A program made the position numbers and the translations under genes. DNA of 64,000 nt from Akebia trifoliata (taxonomy: Eukaryota; Streptophyta; Magnoliopsida; Ranunculales; Lardizabalaceae), in NCBI GenBank assembly GCA_017979445.1, contig CM030706.1:12448967-12512966 (forward strand), written 5' to 3'. Below the pieces are notes generated by a model. That model did no database searches and was not told the origin of the DNA. It saw only the letters and a program-made list of their open reading frames with translations. Positions within the stretch are counted from its first letter, which is position 1; each line of letters starts with the position of its first letter. Of the stretch, positions 46,272 to 59,693 are shown piece after piece.

Positions 46272-48480
46272 TCAATTCAATCCTAAGTGCGCAGCGAAAG
46301 ACACAAGCCGTAAGGTACCGATACGGTGTGGTAATTTGATAAGAATTTTTCCTTCTAGAAAGCTTTATTACTATCCGCTACATGATACACTCGTTCTACG
46401 AATGGGTCGGATATTATCCACTTACCTGACTCATCTTATCCGAGATATTTGGGTATGGGTACAAAATTTTTATTCGACAATTATTTTTATCTAAACATTT
46501 TTAGGGTTAGATATGGATATACATCATATCTAACCGAATATCCATTTATCTGAGTTTGGTAAGATAAATTCATAATAAAATATATGTATGACCTAAAATT
46601 AAGGTTTTTCCATTCTCTTCACAATAAGGTATATATATCTGACTTGGATATCTGCTAGAACTTTGGGTAAAATTTGGATATAGATATTCTTTAAGAAAGT
46701 GGATAAATAATTGGATATGGATATTCTTAGAATAAGTGGATAAACAATCGGATATGGATAACCAGATATAGAGTTTGATAAGGATATGGAAATAGCTTCA
46801 TCCGACCCCTTGCCAGCCCTAGTTGCTATGTGCTTCCGTTCAACATCTTGCCTAAAGACAGATAGAGTGAAGGAGATAAATCGTTGAAAGACACTTCTTT
46901 AATAGAGTAAGTACCTTACTTTTTTTTTAAGAACAAGTGGTAACCATGTCTTCGCTTATGGTTCGGGGATCTGAAATTGCATACTTTGTATCATGTCTAG
47001 TCATAGAGGAGGGTGTATATGACTATTTAAAATTTTCTTTTAAATCCTAAGTTCTCTAGGTGGGTAAGTGTGATGTTCTACTCAGCTAGAGTTATTCACC
47101 TAATCCTGATTCAATAAGGTCTCACAACTATGCTGAATTTGAATACATTTAGAACGTGAAATTTAAGGCATGCCATTCATGGCATTCAAGTGCAAATTGG
47201 AGTAGAAGCATAAATCAAAAGGAGAGGCATGAGATTTATAGTGGTTTGACAAATTGCCTACATGCACTGCCAAAGCACCTCTGCAAGGGTCTTGGTATTC
47301 CACTAAGAATGAAGTTTTTGGTTCACCTCTGACCTTACACGAGATTTTTCCTTAGGTTAAACCCAAAACTTCTTTTTGAGAGAGACAACTTGTCATTCAA
47401 AATTTGAGTTTTGTGCTTAGGAAATTTAGAACCTTGGTACTTAGTAAGAGTCTTAAACTCTAGTACTTGCTTGATTTTTGACAAAAGTAAAACCAAGAAA
47501 CTCCAAAGAAGGTTTTGAACTAAAAAATAAAATACAAGGACTCACTCAAACCATTGTTCTTCCAATAATGTTATTGAGCTCTTGAGGTCCTTGGATTTCA
47601 CTTCTTTTTCTCCTTACTCCAAGAGTGTGCTTAAAAAATGTGTGCAAGGTGAAGATGGAAGGATGAAGAGGGATAAAAAAAACGAAGGTAGGTAGGGCTG
47701 AAGGTAAGTTCAACTACGGTTAGGGTCTTCTTTGGGTATAGAATGCTCCAAGGGTGTTGGAGGTTTGATCAAACCCAAATGAAGCCAATGGCTTCTAATT
47801 TATAAAAATAAGTTTGTGTTATATATCAAATTGGGCTCACAACCCAGGCCACAGTTCAAGTCTTTTGTCTAAGAATCATATACTGTTTTAGATGATCAAA
47901 GTCTTATGAGCAGAGTCAAAGAATTGAAGATTTGAAGGTTAGAAGAATTGAAAAATGACAGTGGGAAGAAAATTGAAGAAATTTCAAGGTTGAGAGTTAA
48001 AATGACCCATGATCGCAATATAGTGATCAAAACAAAAAATAACGATCTTTGATTGCTATTTAGAGATCAGAGGTCAGACTTCCCATGTCACTTAATTTGG
48101 TTATGCATTTTCTTGTTTTTCTTTGCAACACCCCCCTTCCATGACTCAATAAATAAGGGGATGTCTCCATTTAAGGGGGGTAAGAGATGAAATAAGAGAG
48201 GAAATTAAAGAGAAAAGTTAGATTAGAGACTTAGAGAGATTAGTGAGAAACTTGGAGAACAAGGAAATAGGAGATCCAAGATTGAAGAGAGATTTTCTTT
48301 GGAAAACTCTCAAAAGACTTGTAAGAATTGTGATTGCAAAGATTTTTGGGAAATAAATGAAGGAAGAACTTCTTTCAGATTTGTCGAATTTGTATTGAAT
48401 CGAAGAGATAAGAAAAAATTTACATATTTTTTTATTTGGATCTTTAGTAGATTCATCAATTCTAGTTTTTTTTTATACCA
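46272..48480. other. Unassigned repeat-like intergenic DNA
   Basis: 46430-46800 is rich in GGATATGGATA-like words and ends CTTGCCAGCCCTAG, which looks like the right end of the hAT element type at 15433; no left end was found. 46920-48480 has no recognised gene; it looks repetitive but I cannot classify it. Confidence 0.35.
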
Positions 48481-48608
48481 TTAATCTTGATTTTCAATCA
48501 TCAATTCTGGTTTTTCATCATTAATCTTGATTTTCTACCATCAACTTTTGGTTTTCACCATTAATCTTAACTTTCAACCATCAATTTTGATTTTCCACCA
48601 TTAGTTTT
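48481..48608. repeat. Degenerate minisatellite
   Basis: About three to four imperfect copies of a unit near 38-40 bp built from CCATTAATCTTGATTTT and CATCAATTYTGG-like words, next to the end of the Athila LTR. Confidence 0.7.
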
Positions 48609-48745
48609 TGTTTGAGTTATAGATTATGATAAAATAAGAACAAAAGAAAACCTTGGCAAGCAAGGGTTGAACCATAGAGATAATCGTTAATCTAGAAATC
48701 TTTCTACTTTAAATCCAATTCAATTTTAACAAACGATTTAAAAAC

Positions 48746-51700
48746 TGTAATACCGTGAGTTTCTAATTCGTATATTGAGGAAACCAAATATTGAAATTTT
48801 GAGAAAAATTCTAATGGACTTAAGGTAAAATACTCGGATTTTTTTAGGTTCATTTTTAACAAAATATAACTTTTCCATTAGATTCAAAATGGTTGAAAAA
48901 CATACTTTAGACTGTAAGCACGTTCAAATTCGAGTTTAGATGGAAAAATGTAAAAATTCTTGAATTTCGTGTCGAGTGGGATAAAAAATGTCAATTTTTG
49001 TTAAAGCAAGAATTAGTCAAATCTGATCACACCATTAGGTCAGCATTGAAAAATTATAAAGAATAAAGTATTTATTCGTCTATTTCTGAGTCTGAGAAGT
49101 CAAGTTATCGTTGAAAATAAAAACAAACGAGAAATACCAACTTTGCCCTTCTAGTTTTTATAAAAGAAACTTGAAGTTTCTTTTATTTTATTTCTTCTCT
49201 CCAAACAAACCTAAACCTAGTTAAGCAAGCCACCAAGGTTTTCAACCCTCTTCACCTCAAGATCTTTGATGAACGAGTCATTGTTGAGCCTCAACAAAGA
49301 AAAGTAAGTTATCGACGTCGACAAGCTCTACATCTCTAAGGTTTTTTATCATAGTTTTTCATTTTTCTTCCCCATTCTCCATCAAGAACTAGTGAGTGGA
49401 TTTCAACACACCCCACTCGGGGTTTCATCTAGTTAGAGTAAGCTTCGTACTCTATCGTAGAAGGAAAAAATAGTGCCATCATCAAGGTCTTCGCAACCAC
49501 TGATCATTTCGCATCCAAGACTATCCAACCTCGACATCCTTACTGTTCTTCACCTCTAAGCAACCGTTGAAAACTATCCAAGTAGGATGCCTTCCCTTCT
49601 ATCCTCTAGTTATACAAGATTTTCTTAGAAAAATACATTTGATCGTAGAAATCTCGATTGTTCTTCCATGTATTTGATTGTTTCATTAAACTCATGCATG
49701 TTTGAATGAATTGAATCGTGTTTATAATATTTTTCTCGATAAATTTTGATTCATTGAATGTTATTTAAGGGCCTGTTTGGATTGACTTCTCCAAGTGCTT
49801 TTGGCTTCCTGCAAGAGCCAGAAGCACTTATGCATATGTTTGGATTAAGAAGTACTTTGATAAACAACTTTTATGGGGAGTTAAAATCATATTTTTCAAA
49901 GAAGTACCTCTACAGATACTTCTCAAAATTGTTCTTGCAGGGAACATCAAAACATCGTAAAAAATGAAGTGATTAGGACAAGTATAACCCTCTTAAAATT
50001 TGAAAATTCGACAGAAAAAATTGACGGGCCAAGGCTCACAAAATTTAAAAACTGAATTTTGATGGTCTAAGATCATCGAAATTCTTGATGTTCCCAGATT
50101 TGATGGCTTAGAGCTATCAAATATCTCCCATCCTCATTAACTTGATAGTGTCGGCCTGTTGAAAAAAAAAATTTGATAATGAAAAATTTGACGTCAATTC
50201 GACCTCTTGGTCCATTGAATTTTATGACGTCAAGACTGTCAAATTTGTGTTTTTTTCACATCGTGATGGTAGCCTTTTAGTGTAGCATCTGGGACAAACA
50301 TAAAATTTTGAAAATTACAAGCATACCTTAAAAACGTAATTGCAATAATATTATATTACTATCATTGATATGGTGGTAGCCTTTTAGTGTAGCATTTGAA
50401 TTTGGATTTAGATTTCTAAATCTCCTAATTGTTCACTCAATGATTTATCCATGAGGGTTTCAACCATGATTGAAAGTTTCTTCTTGGGAGAATGATGTGA
50501 ACAATTACACACAAATTTACTATCCATTGATGCGGTGAAAGCTTTTTCATATTTTTAGTGGTTGTATATATTTGCTTACAATATCTTCCTCTTTTTTATA
50601 ATTTTTGGGTATTTATATAAATTTTTATGGATAAAAAATAGTAACTACTTTTATTTCTTTTGGAGCATAATTTGTTGAGTTATAATGTTAAAAATAGTAA
50701 ATGATGCTTATAAGGGCATTCTAATCATTTTAATAGAATCCGAAATAATTCTTAAACACAAAACTCTATCAAAAGTACTTTTAACAGTATTTCTCAGAGC
50801 CTATGTCCAAACACATAACAATTATCCACCTACTCCATACAGCACTTCAAAAAATACTTCTGAGAGTACTTATGTTCTAAGTACTTTTGGCTCATGTACC
50901 CATACGGGCCCTAAGTTTTTATGAGTTGTATAATGTTTGAGAACCAAATTGATAGTTTATGTTTCGATTTTGGTCAATTTTCAGTAAAAAATTAGAAAAG
51001 TGATGAAACTATTCTGAGCATTCCGTTTGCTGACGGTGCCACCGTCATCCATTGTTCTCGATTGATTGATGGGACAGTGCCTCCAATCTTACGCAGTGGC
51101 CATGCCACATAAGAAATGATAGGTAGATATATTGATGGATTGATAAATTGATAAATTGATGGAAAGATGGATGGATGTTACTGGAGGACACTACAGAACC
51201 TTGCTTGTACTTTCGATCTAAAAGGAAATTAATATGTACTATAAAATGAAAATTATTTTGTTTATGAGACAAGAGTTGTAGGAAACTTAGAAAGAGTGAT
51301 GTGTTGCTATATTTTCGAAATCGACGAGTCAATATAGGATAGCACTAGATGTCATATGTTCTTCGGTAGTATGAGATGCATTAAAGTATATTACAACTTA
51401 TAAGATCTGGAAATTTCTCCTACTTCATTTTTGGAAAATGTTGTGTGTAAAAGCGGTCTATGTATAGTGTAGAGGTAGGCGGGATTCACATGCATTGCCT
51501 CTTAAAAGACTTCGATGTGAGTTGTCTCCTGTGCTAGTTAGTGATTATTGTTAGTCTGTAGTCGTCAAATGGTAGGCCTCATCGTTAGGTGAGCTTAGTA
51601 TTGGACTTTTGGCCAACGATCAGTCTGAGTCGGATAAATGGTTCCAAAATTGTATTATGTCAACCGGTCACAAAAGTAGATTTTAACAATGGGATTCCAC

Positions 51701-52350
51701 ATTGGATTAGAAGTTTGAAATATCAAATTACCATGTTGAGGAGGTTATATCGATGTGTTCCTCTACACTCTTATCGACTACACCGTCGTGTTTGTATTAT
51801 GTATTTTCTTTTATTTTGTAATATTGATAGATGTTTTCTATTTGAAAGTTGTATATGTTACTTTAAATGATAGATTGAAATCAATTACAACTGTTTACTG
51901 AGTATGTTTAGACATTTATTGTATGTTACATTGTGAAAACTTGCATTATTTAACTTTAGATATTTATTCGTGCATGTATGACTCGCTATTAGAACAACGT
52001 TCAGCATGCTGAGTAACATTCTCCTGTTACTCACCCTATCCTTCCTATTTCAAATCATTTAGCTTTTGAAGAACCTACCTATGAGGAGTCATTCGAGGAG
52101 GTCCTTGTAAAAGGTTATGTTGTTGATTTGAAGCCTTTATCAACTTGAGGATTATCTTAATAGTTTAGTAGGTGTGTTGAAATTTCAAATTGTGGGACAT
52201 GATGTATTTTTGAGAAGTTAGTTTGGAAAATTATTATTGGGTGGTTGTTTATTGATTTTGGGTTTGATGTACCTAATTGATGATGTTTAGTTTTCGCTAT
52301 ACTCTGATTTGTGTTAGTTTACCAGCTGTTCGTTCCACTACTTATTTATG
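48746..52350 (-). mobile_element. Large solo LTR, copy 3, reversed, containing a MITE
   Basis: Begins TGTAATACC (reverse of the ...ATTACA end of copies 1 and 2). From about 51030 to 52340 it is the reverse complement of the family core, e.g. CTGAGTAACATTCTCCTGTT and GATGGGACAGTGCCTCCA. AAAAC at 48741-48745 and 52351-52355 is a candidate duplication. Without the MITE it is about 2460 bp, close to copies 1 and 2, but the last stretch is diverged or truncated. Confidence 0.7.
49770..50911. mobile_element. PIF/Harbinger-type element, 1142 bp, non-autonomous
   Basis: Ends GGGCCTGTTTGGATTG and TACCCATACGGGCCC form an inverted repeat, flanked by TAA (49767-49769 and 50912-50914). Subterminal AAGTACTT and AGAAGTAC words recur near both ends. 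No transposase is seen. Nested in the reversed solo LTR. Confidence 0.78.
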
Positions 52351-53091
52351 AAAACACTAAAAACACTGATAAAATCTTGCTCTGGCTTTTTCAACTAATC
52401 TAATGGAGAAGTTAGTTGATGATTATTGTAAGAACATTAAAAGAAAATAAACTAGACATAATATAAAAGAGAAGAGAATGATGAAGAAAAAAAGATTTTT
52501 ATTACTTCTTGAGCTTCAAAAATCAGTTAAGGTTCTTCGATTACAACTTCATCTTTTAATAAAACTAAAACAAAAATAGAAAATAATTAGCTACTATTCT
52601 TCTAATTCTCTAGATTCTTTTAACTCTTGGTCGAGTCTCCTATTTATAGAGAGACTAGATTAGGGTTTCTATGAAGATTAGGATTTCAAAATCATTTAGT
52701 GATTACAAAAAGTCATAAACCCTAATCTATTAAGAATTTTTTTCAGTCGTCAGCTTTTAGCACACATTTCGAGGTAAGATTCTCTACTTTAATGGCGCTG
52801 CCCTAGTCAATTTGAGCGACTCGGTCAACCTAGGCCCAGTCAGTTAACTAATCCCGATTCCTTGATCGTAATGACTACTTCAAATCTTCTAAATGATTCT
52901 TGGAAAATAACAATCTTTCTTGTTACATGAAAATAAAAGTAATTAATTCCAAAATACATTATCAAATGGAAATCTATGAGAAATATGGACTAACAATTCA
53001 TTATGTTTAATGAAGAGATTTAGTATGCAATTTTTTTTGTAAAACTCATGCAATAAGGGCTCTAGAAATCTCTTTCTAGACTCTGATCACA

Positions 53092-55500
53092 CCCCGAAAC
53101 TTAAATTTTTCTAGTCTTAAGCAAAATTAAAAATAAAAAGTAAGTTGCAAATTACTTTTGTAGGTGACACGATTGCAATTAGCGGATACAACAAGCTTTT
53201 AAACCTTTAACTCCTAGTGGACGAGTTTGGCTTGTGAGGGTTTGTAGTGAATATACCCATAAAATTTCAATACTTTACAAAAATATCTAAATCATACGAA
53301 ATGGATGTAAGGTAAACATGACGACATTTCACAAATCAATCACATGTCCTTTACGTTTAAACAAAGTTCTAATTTTCATTCTTTACTTTGAAATACTTCA
53401 AGAGTAACTTGAGTGCTTATGCAAATTTTTTTATTTTTCTTTTAAAAGAAATATCTTTTCAAGAACAAGATGTCACTTTTTAACTGCTAAGAATGGTCGG
53501 TTCTACCTCAGATCTAACTTGAAACTTAGTATCTTGTCTGGGATTGTGAGAGGTGTTGATGTTCACTTTAATACCTCTAAAGGGCTTTGTCTGTGATATT
53601 CCAGCTTACTCACATTTTTACCTTTGACGACTTTCACCCTACTGAACTATTTGGTCTCATTTGACTATTTTTTTTTTTTGCACTTTTTTTAATTTTAGCC
53701 TTTTTTGTTTTACTTTGGTATTTTTCGCATATTTTTATTTTTTTATTTTTTTTCAATTTTTTTCACAATTCACCATTTTTTATATATTCTTTTTCATAAA
53801 GCAGGTAACCCTTTCAAGGTACCCAGTCTAATCCTATGATTGATAACCAAGTCACACTAATCCAGTTATATTTTTCTTCTAACCAACCAACCAAAGGACG
53901 AAGAAGTAATAGTTCACTAGATTTGATGTCCCCTAACATTCTAGACAGAGAAAATGGTCAACTCTTGTTTCATAAAATCTTATTATTGATCAATCAAAAG
54001 TGTCATAAATTTTCAAAATAATCCTTTGATTTTCTAGGCGAGGAATAACAAAAAAGAACTTATGATAAAAAATTCAGACATGAGCTTGAAATTTGAAATT
54101 CATATGTAAACTCTACATACAAGGAGTTTGAAGAAAATATTTTGCAAGTATTAAGTATTTTTGATTTTTTTTTTGATTTTTTTTGAAAACATGAAAGTAA
54201 ATTAGTAATAAACTGAAAACAAACTAGAAATAAAATGTAATTGTGACCTAACCCTATCCCTAAACCTAAACGAAGTATTGTCCTCAATAAGAAAGTAGTA
54301 AGGAAATAAAGATAAGGGTTAGATCATACCTGAATCGATTTTGGCATTAAAAACATTGATGTTACATTGATTTGCATAGAATGAACATACATGTAATCGA
54401 CAAGGATTTGTGAAAAATGAAATACTACCTATGAAAGGAAAAGCATCCTAACTTGAATTTAAAAACAACTTAAACTATGAAACTACATTCTACGTAGAAT
54501 CGGAACTCTCAACCGCTTATGCGTTAGTACGAGCCTTCTGCTCCTTAATATAGGCCAATATCTGTTGTTGACTAGCTTATAGATCTTGGTATTGTTGGTT
54601 GACCTTCTTCAGTCCTTTGAAGACTTTGTCGAATGCAGTGTGGTGCCTTTTTTAGGGTATCTGATCAAGTTAGGAAATGTCCTCGAAATCTAGATTCAGA
54701 ATACAATCTTCTTTCAGTTGCTTTTTGTCAAAATTTTCTCATGGGGGTCCATACCTTTGTGGGCCATTATGCTCCTCCTCATTGATGTCCGGGGACCAAA
54801 AACCTTACACAGAGGTCTTGAAAGCCCTTTTACCCTTAAAGAGTAGGAGACGTTCAAGTGAACCTCATGTGATTAATCTAGCCATTATGACATCCATTCG
54901 TCGTAGGAAAATTCGACAAACGAGGTGGGGTAGTGCAAACGATTGACAGGAATTGGTCATCACGATGACCAATATTTATAAAAGGAGATTAAATGCACAA
55001 AAGGTCTAGTCACGTTTTTGGATGGCGTGCATGAAGTAGAAATGTTTGGTGTACATCTCTGTGGAGTGTTGAGTCTTGAACACATTGGTCGTAATCTAAC
55101 GCCAACAAAGATATTGATTTTCATAAAGGTAGACACACCAATTTGCACGAACCCATTAAAGAAAACCAAACTTTCTCGAATTGATTTCAATTTAGAACTT
55201 AAGCCCTTCAACAGGCCCACATTGCCGTTTGACATCATTTTCATTCATACATGTATCATGTCATATAGTTTGCATGCTCAACCTTGTCCCTAATCCAATC
55301 TAATTACTTACCACTTACATGATCCAATCCGAATCCATATCTATTCTCCATTAATCGATCCATTACCCATACCCTAACTCAAGTCTAAAATAAAGTCTAT
55401 ACCCTAACCAAAGTCCATAGCCTTAATACTCATTATCCATAAACCAAGTCCATCTCTCCTAACTCATTATCCATAAGCCAAGTCTATCCCTAAGCTCAAT
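53092..55500 (-). other. Probable Athila 3' internal region, decayed
   Basis: Lies between the minus-oriented LTR (53091) and the minus-strand integrase relic (58480), where Athila elements carry a long 3' region or env-like ORF. Only scattered minus-strand peptides are visible, e.g. LLKGLSSKLKSIRESLVFFN at 55220-55160. 53670-53780 is a T-rich low-complexity tract. Assignment rests on position. Confidence 0.35.
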
Positions 55501-55787
55501 ACCAAACTCATTCTCTCACGCCCCCTCTAAGGATGACACCTCTTGACCTCTCATAAGTTCCTAATACCCAATGTTTTAATCTAATTAGAAAGTCAACTCC
55601 CCATTGTGAAAATCCAAGAATACATTTTCCTAAAAAGATGATCAAATCAAAAAGGTTATTTGGTCTTTGGTAATAATCCATAAAATTGAAAGAATTTTCA
55701 ATCATACATTTAAAAGGAGGGAATCTTCAAGTACATACATGAAACTTTATTATTAGTCAATTTCAAAAATATATTTCCACCATTGCT

Positions 55788-56015
55788 TTATGAGTTATTT
55801 GCAAATGAACCAAGGTCTACTTTTTACCTACTACTTCACATTTACACATGTCATTCTCTTACTAACTCTTTCATTAATCCATTTAAAAAATATACATCTA
55901 ACCTTGTTTTATGAGTTATTTACAAATGAACCAAGGTCTACTTTTTCACTTACCGCTTCACCTTTATATATGTCACTCCCTTACTCACCCTCCCAAAAAT
56001 ACTTTTTGGTCTTTC
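55788..56015 (+). repeat. Direct repeat, about 120-bp unit
   Basis: TTATGAGTTATTTGCAAATG and the following ACCAAGGTCTACTTTTT recur about 120 bp apart (55789 and 55910), with similar CTTCAC...ATGTCA text in both units. Confidence 0.75.
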
Positions 56016-56559
56016 ATCTCTATTTACTAAAAAATCAAAGATCAAAGAATGATTTTAAGGTTTCTTCACAAATCTCACCTTTACCCTCATACAAATAAAA
56101 AATTCAAAAATAAATAACTTAAACCTCATATCAATTCTCTTTACTTTTAGGGTTGGACCACTTTATCCCCAAAAGTTTTCAAAAAATCCTATAAATACCC
56201 TCATTTTCTATGAATAATTCATTCTCTCAACCTAAAACTCTACCAAAATCTCTAATCATTTTCTCATTTTCTAAATTTTAATTTATTCAACTCTTAACCA
56301 TCTTACTCACCTCTCAAGTTCACTTCTTAAGGATCAAGTTTATTTAAGAATACCAAAGGTCAATGTGGGGTTAAGATGTAATTTATTTGTTTTAAAATTT
56401 GCATTTTCTTCTTCTATCCCTCTACTTTCATTCTTTTTAGAAGTCTTAGGATGTAATGCACACCCTCTCCCATCACCGGTAGATTGAACTAAGGTTTGAT
56501 CGAAATGGTGGGGGTTGAAGCCCTCTTTACCTTAAATTTCATACTTCATGTTGTACACA

Positions 56560-57545
56560 ATGCACACACCCACATATGCATGGCAATGATAAAATATGTG
56601 TCACCCTCTTAATGGGGTGAAACACTAAGTTTCTAACCATGCATAGATGCATAAAGATTGTGGCCTCAAGGGAACTCCATCATGGAGCCTCTCTAAAAGT
56701 TTAAACTAACATTCATATTCATGAAAAATAATGTGGACTACATGGGTCATCTTTCTCCATAGGATGTTTTCGATGTCACATTAACATCAAAACCCTTCTC
56801 TAAGGGGATATTTTCACTCAATGCACACACCACCTTAGCATACATTTCATGCATTTTCTATGTATTTTTTTTAGCTTTTCAAAAGAATGGCCATGCAAGG
56901 TAACTACTTTTGGTGGAGAGGATGGGGTGCCTAGCACTTTTCCCATCCTCTAACCGGACCTCTTTACCTAGATTTTAAGTAGACCTTGCCTTTTCCAGCA
57001 AATGAGAGTCACTACAGTGGCAAAACCTAATTTTAAAATCCTTTCGGGTGTCCATTTACACCCATTTCCAAAAAAGAATAGTGTCGACTCCAAACAATAT
57101 AGCAAGGATGTTTAAATATGAACTTCTCATGTCTACACCAACCTTTCAACTCATGTAAAATGTGATGACTCTATGGAATGTCTTCCTCCATAGGATATTT
57201 CTCATGTCAACTCTAACATTAAACTCTCTTTCAAAGAGGAACATATTCACCATGTGCACACACCCACTTCATGCATCTCATGCGTCTTATTGTTATGTTG
57301 TCTTTTCAAAATATGGTCGAACTTAAAAGGTAACCAACCACCTTAGGTGGAGAGAATGGGGTGCTTAACACCTTCCCCATTCTCTAATTGAATCTTATTA
57401 CCTAGATCTTAGGTAGATCATACCTTTTTCATTAATAAGAATCACTACAATGATATAAAAATGATTTTTCTAAAGAATTGATTTGGGTGCCCATTCACAC
57501 CTATTTTCAAAAAAGAATAGTGGCAACTCCAAATAACGTAGCATT
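56560..57545 (+). repeat. Two tandem Ogre/Tat-like leader segments
   Basis: About 56740-57095 and 57160-57535 are diverged copies. Each has CTCCATAGGATRTTT, a GGTGGAGAGRATGGGGTGCY(T)A core, a CACYTTYCCCAT block, and ends with CACCCATTTNCAAAAAAGAATAGTG followed by a YGACTCC/CAACTCC word (abbreviated). The TGGCRACTCC word resembles the tRNA-Arg primer site of Ogre/Tat elements. A reversed relative is at 62780-63070. Confidence 0.6.
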
Positions 57546-57559
57546 GAGATTCGAATATG

Positions 57560-58133
57560 AATCTCTCATGTCTACACCGACCATCTTTGATGGAAATATC
57601 TTGATTGGATAGGCCGAGTCGAACCCAAAATTGGGCTTGCATATGCCATTTTTCATCGGATAATTCCCAAGATCGCATGGAGATCAGAGGCATTAATCAT
57701 GCATGTAATGCCTCTAAAGTTGACAATGATCAATGGAATGGATGAATCATCGGAGACATATGAGTCATAAAATTCTTGAACTAACTCATTGCTAAGTTGC
57801 TTATCTCCTTTATACAATAAGCGACTCCACCCATGGACAAACAACTCGTCACAGAATCACGATCCTTGAGGGGTATCAAATATATCGTAATACACCTCCT
57901 CAAGAAAGATGGATCGACTTTTGGGTGCCATGGATCAAAAGAAGAGGATGAGGGGACGAAGTTATCAAAAAGTTGAGCATGTGGGCCCCATAGGCATCGC
58001 GGTGCCTGGAATGGGTAAGGTGACGCAGTGGAGTGGTGGTGTAGGGAAAATGGGTGGGTCGTGTTGCTTGGAGGAATCCAATGGGCCAATCGGATTGAGA
58101 TTTTAACGATTGGATTTTCGTCAGTGAGATCAT
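57560..58133 (-). pseudogene. Retroelement-derived ORF remnants
   Basis: Minus-strand frames encode RFxSG-like text, FVHGWSRLLYKGDKQLSNEL, VQEFYDSYVSDDSS and VNFRGITCMINASDLHAILG, and an N-terminal Pro/His/Ser-rich part. The pattern (reproductive-looking YxN/VRG...SxxAIxxIL) is like the N-terminal ORF of plant gypsy elements annotated as putative plant transposon protein. Function unknown. Confidence 0.4.
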
Positions 58134-58479
58134 TTGAAAATTGAAGAAAAATGAAGGTGGAAGCTAGCAGAAGAAGATGAAAGGAGATAAGGATTAGGGT
58201 TGTTCTTTTAAAAGAGGGTGCTCAATTTTCCAGGAAATAAAATTTTCACTTTGGAAAATTCGTAGAAAATAATTTTTCTCGAAAAATTTCAAGTTAGAAA
58301 ATAAATTTCTAAGAAAATTTTCTTCTGGAATTTTGCAAGATTTATACCCTTTTTAACCTTTATTGGTGAGTTCAAATTGAGAAAAAAAATGAGAAAGAAT
58401 GGGTTTTTCGTGACTGTAAAAATACATTGCATGCCTTCTAATCAAGGGTTGCCTCCCGAAAAGTGCTAAGTTTATTATC

Positions 58480-59693
58480 TTCAGCTAGACAACGACATAA
58501 GGCAAATCCTGGTACATAGGATCCTTACAAAAAACGTCTCTTTCTTGTGGTGAGAGATAGAGAAACAACTTGAGCCGTTGATCGTTGACTTGGAATATAC
58601 TGCCATCCTTAGGGTTGAGAATCTCAATGTTGCCAAGTAGATGAATTTTATAGACCACAAAGGGTCCTATCCATCTAGATTTTAATTTTTCAGGAAATAA
58701 GTGGAGGCAAGAATTATAGAGCAACATTCGCTGACCTAACTGGAAGTACTTCATTAAATGTATTTGTCATGCTAGGCTTTTGTACGATCCTTATACAATT
58801 TAACACTATCACATGCGTCGTTACGTAAATTTTCTAACTCAGAGAGTTGAAGTTTCTGTGTTCTCCTACACTGGCAAGATCGAAATTGAGATGTTTTATA
58901 GCACAATAGGCATGGTGTTTGAGTTCTATCGAAAGGTGACAGGATTTCCCAAAGATGAGACAATAGGGAGACATGCCGATTGAAGTTTTGAAAACTGTAC
59001 GATAGGCCCACAAAACGTCAGTTAATCGCAAAGACCAGTCCTTTCGTGAAGAATTTATTATTTTTTCAAGAATGATTTTAACTTTGTAATTGGATATTTT
59101 GACTTATCCATTCATTTGAGGGTGATACAGAGTGTCGACCTTGTGAGTAATGGTGTATTTACACATGAAATTTTCAAAAACTTGATTGTAGAAATGTTAA
59201 CCACTGTTATTAATGATAGCCCTCAGAATACTAAAAAAAGCAAATATGATATTTTTAAGAAAGTTCACGATGATTCTGTGGTCATTGGTTCGACATACTG
59301 TTGCTTCTACCCATTTGGACATGTAGTTGACTACGATTAGGATATATTGGAATTCGTGAGAAATGAGGAAGGGTCCTATGAAGTCAATGCCCCAAACATT
59401 GAAGATTTCGATGATTAAAATGAGTTGTTGGGGCATTTCATTCCTTCGATTAATCTTACCTAAACATTGGCATCGATCACATGATTTAGCGAAGGTGTGG
59501 GCGCCATGAAATAATGGTTGATAGTAGAAACCGCATTGTAATACTTTTGCTACTGTTTTCTTACCTTTAAAGTGACCACCACATGCGTGGTTGTGGTAAA
59601 ACTCGAGAATATATTTCTGATCATGGTCATAAATACACTGACGAATTATTTGATCTAGGTAATATTTAAATAATATGGATAGTCCAAAAAGAA
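58480..59693 (-). pseudogene. Athila-type integrase relic
   Basis: From the right on the minus strand: HHCC-type zinc region (HNHACGGHFKGKKTVAKVL, then CDRCQCLGKINRRNEMP), catalytic core start VWGIDFIGPF and NYMSKWVEA, then [16 protein letters not shown], and the C-terminal SH3-like part (LLYNSCLHLFPEKLKSRW, VNDQRLKLFL). This set is typical of Athila/Tat polymerases. Stops and a gap near 59030-59200 break it. The N-terminal side is cut at the LTR that begins at 59694. Confidence 0.82.

Larger units (their letters stand above)
48609..53091 (-). mobile_element. Athila-type gypsy LTR, minus orientation, split by another LTR
   Basis: Pieces 48609-48745 and 52351-53091 are together homologous, reversed, to the LTR at 59694-60968. 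For example, minus-strand text CAACCCTTGCTTGCCAA corresponds to 60906-60922, and the region near 52380 to 60380-60470. On the minus strand it starts TGTGATCAGAGTC at 53091 and ends CTCAAACA at 48609. Interrupted by 48746-52350. Confidence 0.7.

Noticed and set aside
46430..46815. Possible further hAT element ending CTTGCCAGCCCTAG
   Set aside because: No left terminal repeat and no 8-bp duplication found, so only noted in the region entry.
46926..46985. tRNA-like stretch GTGGTAACCATGTCTTCGC
   Set aside because: No cloverleaf can be drawn with a proper B box; not called as a tRNA or SINE.
54677..55293. Possible host gene in the overlapping frames here
   Set aside because: Short frames without conserved domains, lying between Athila LTR and integrase relics; more likely decayed element sequence.
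55260..55510. CCATA/ACCCTAA-like words resembling plant telomere repeat
   Set aside because: Words such as ACCCTAAC are scattered and irregular, not tandem TTTAGGG/CCCTAAA units.
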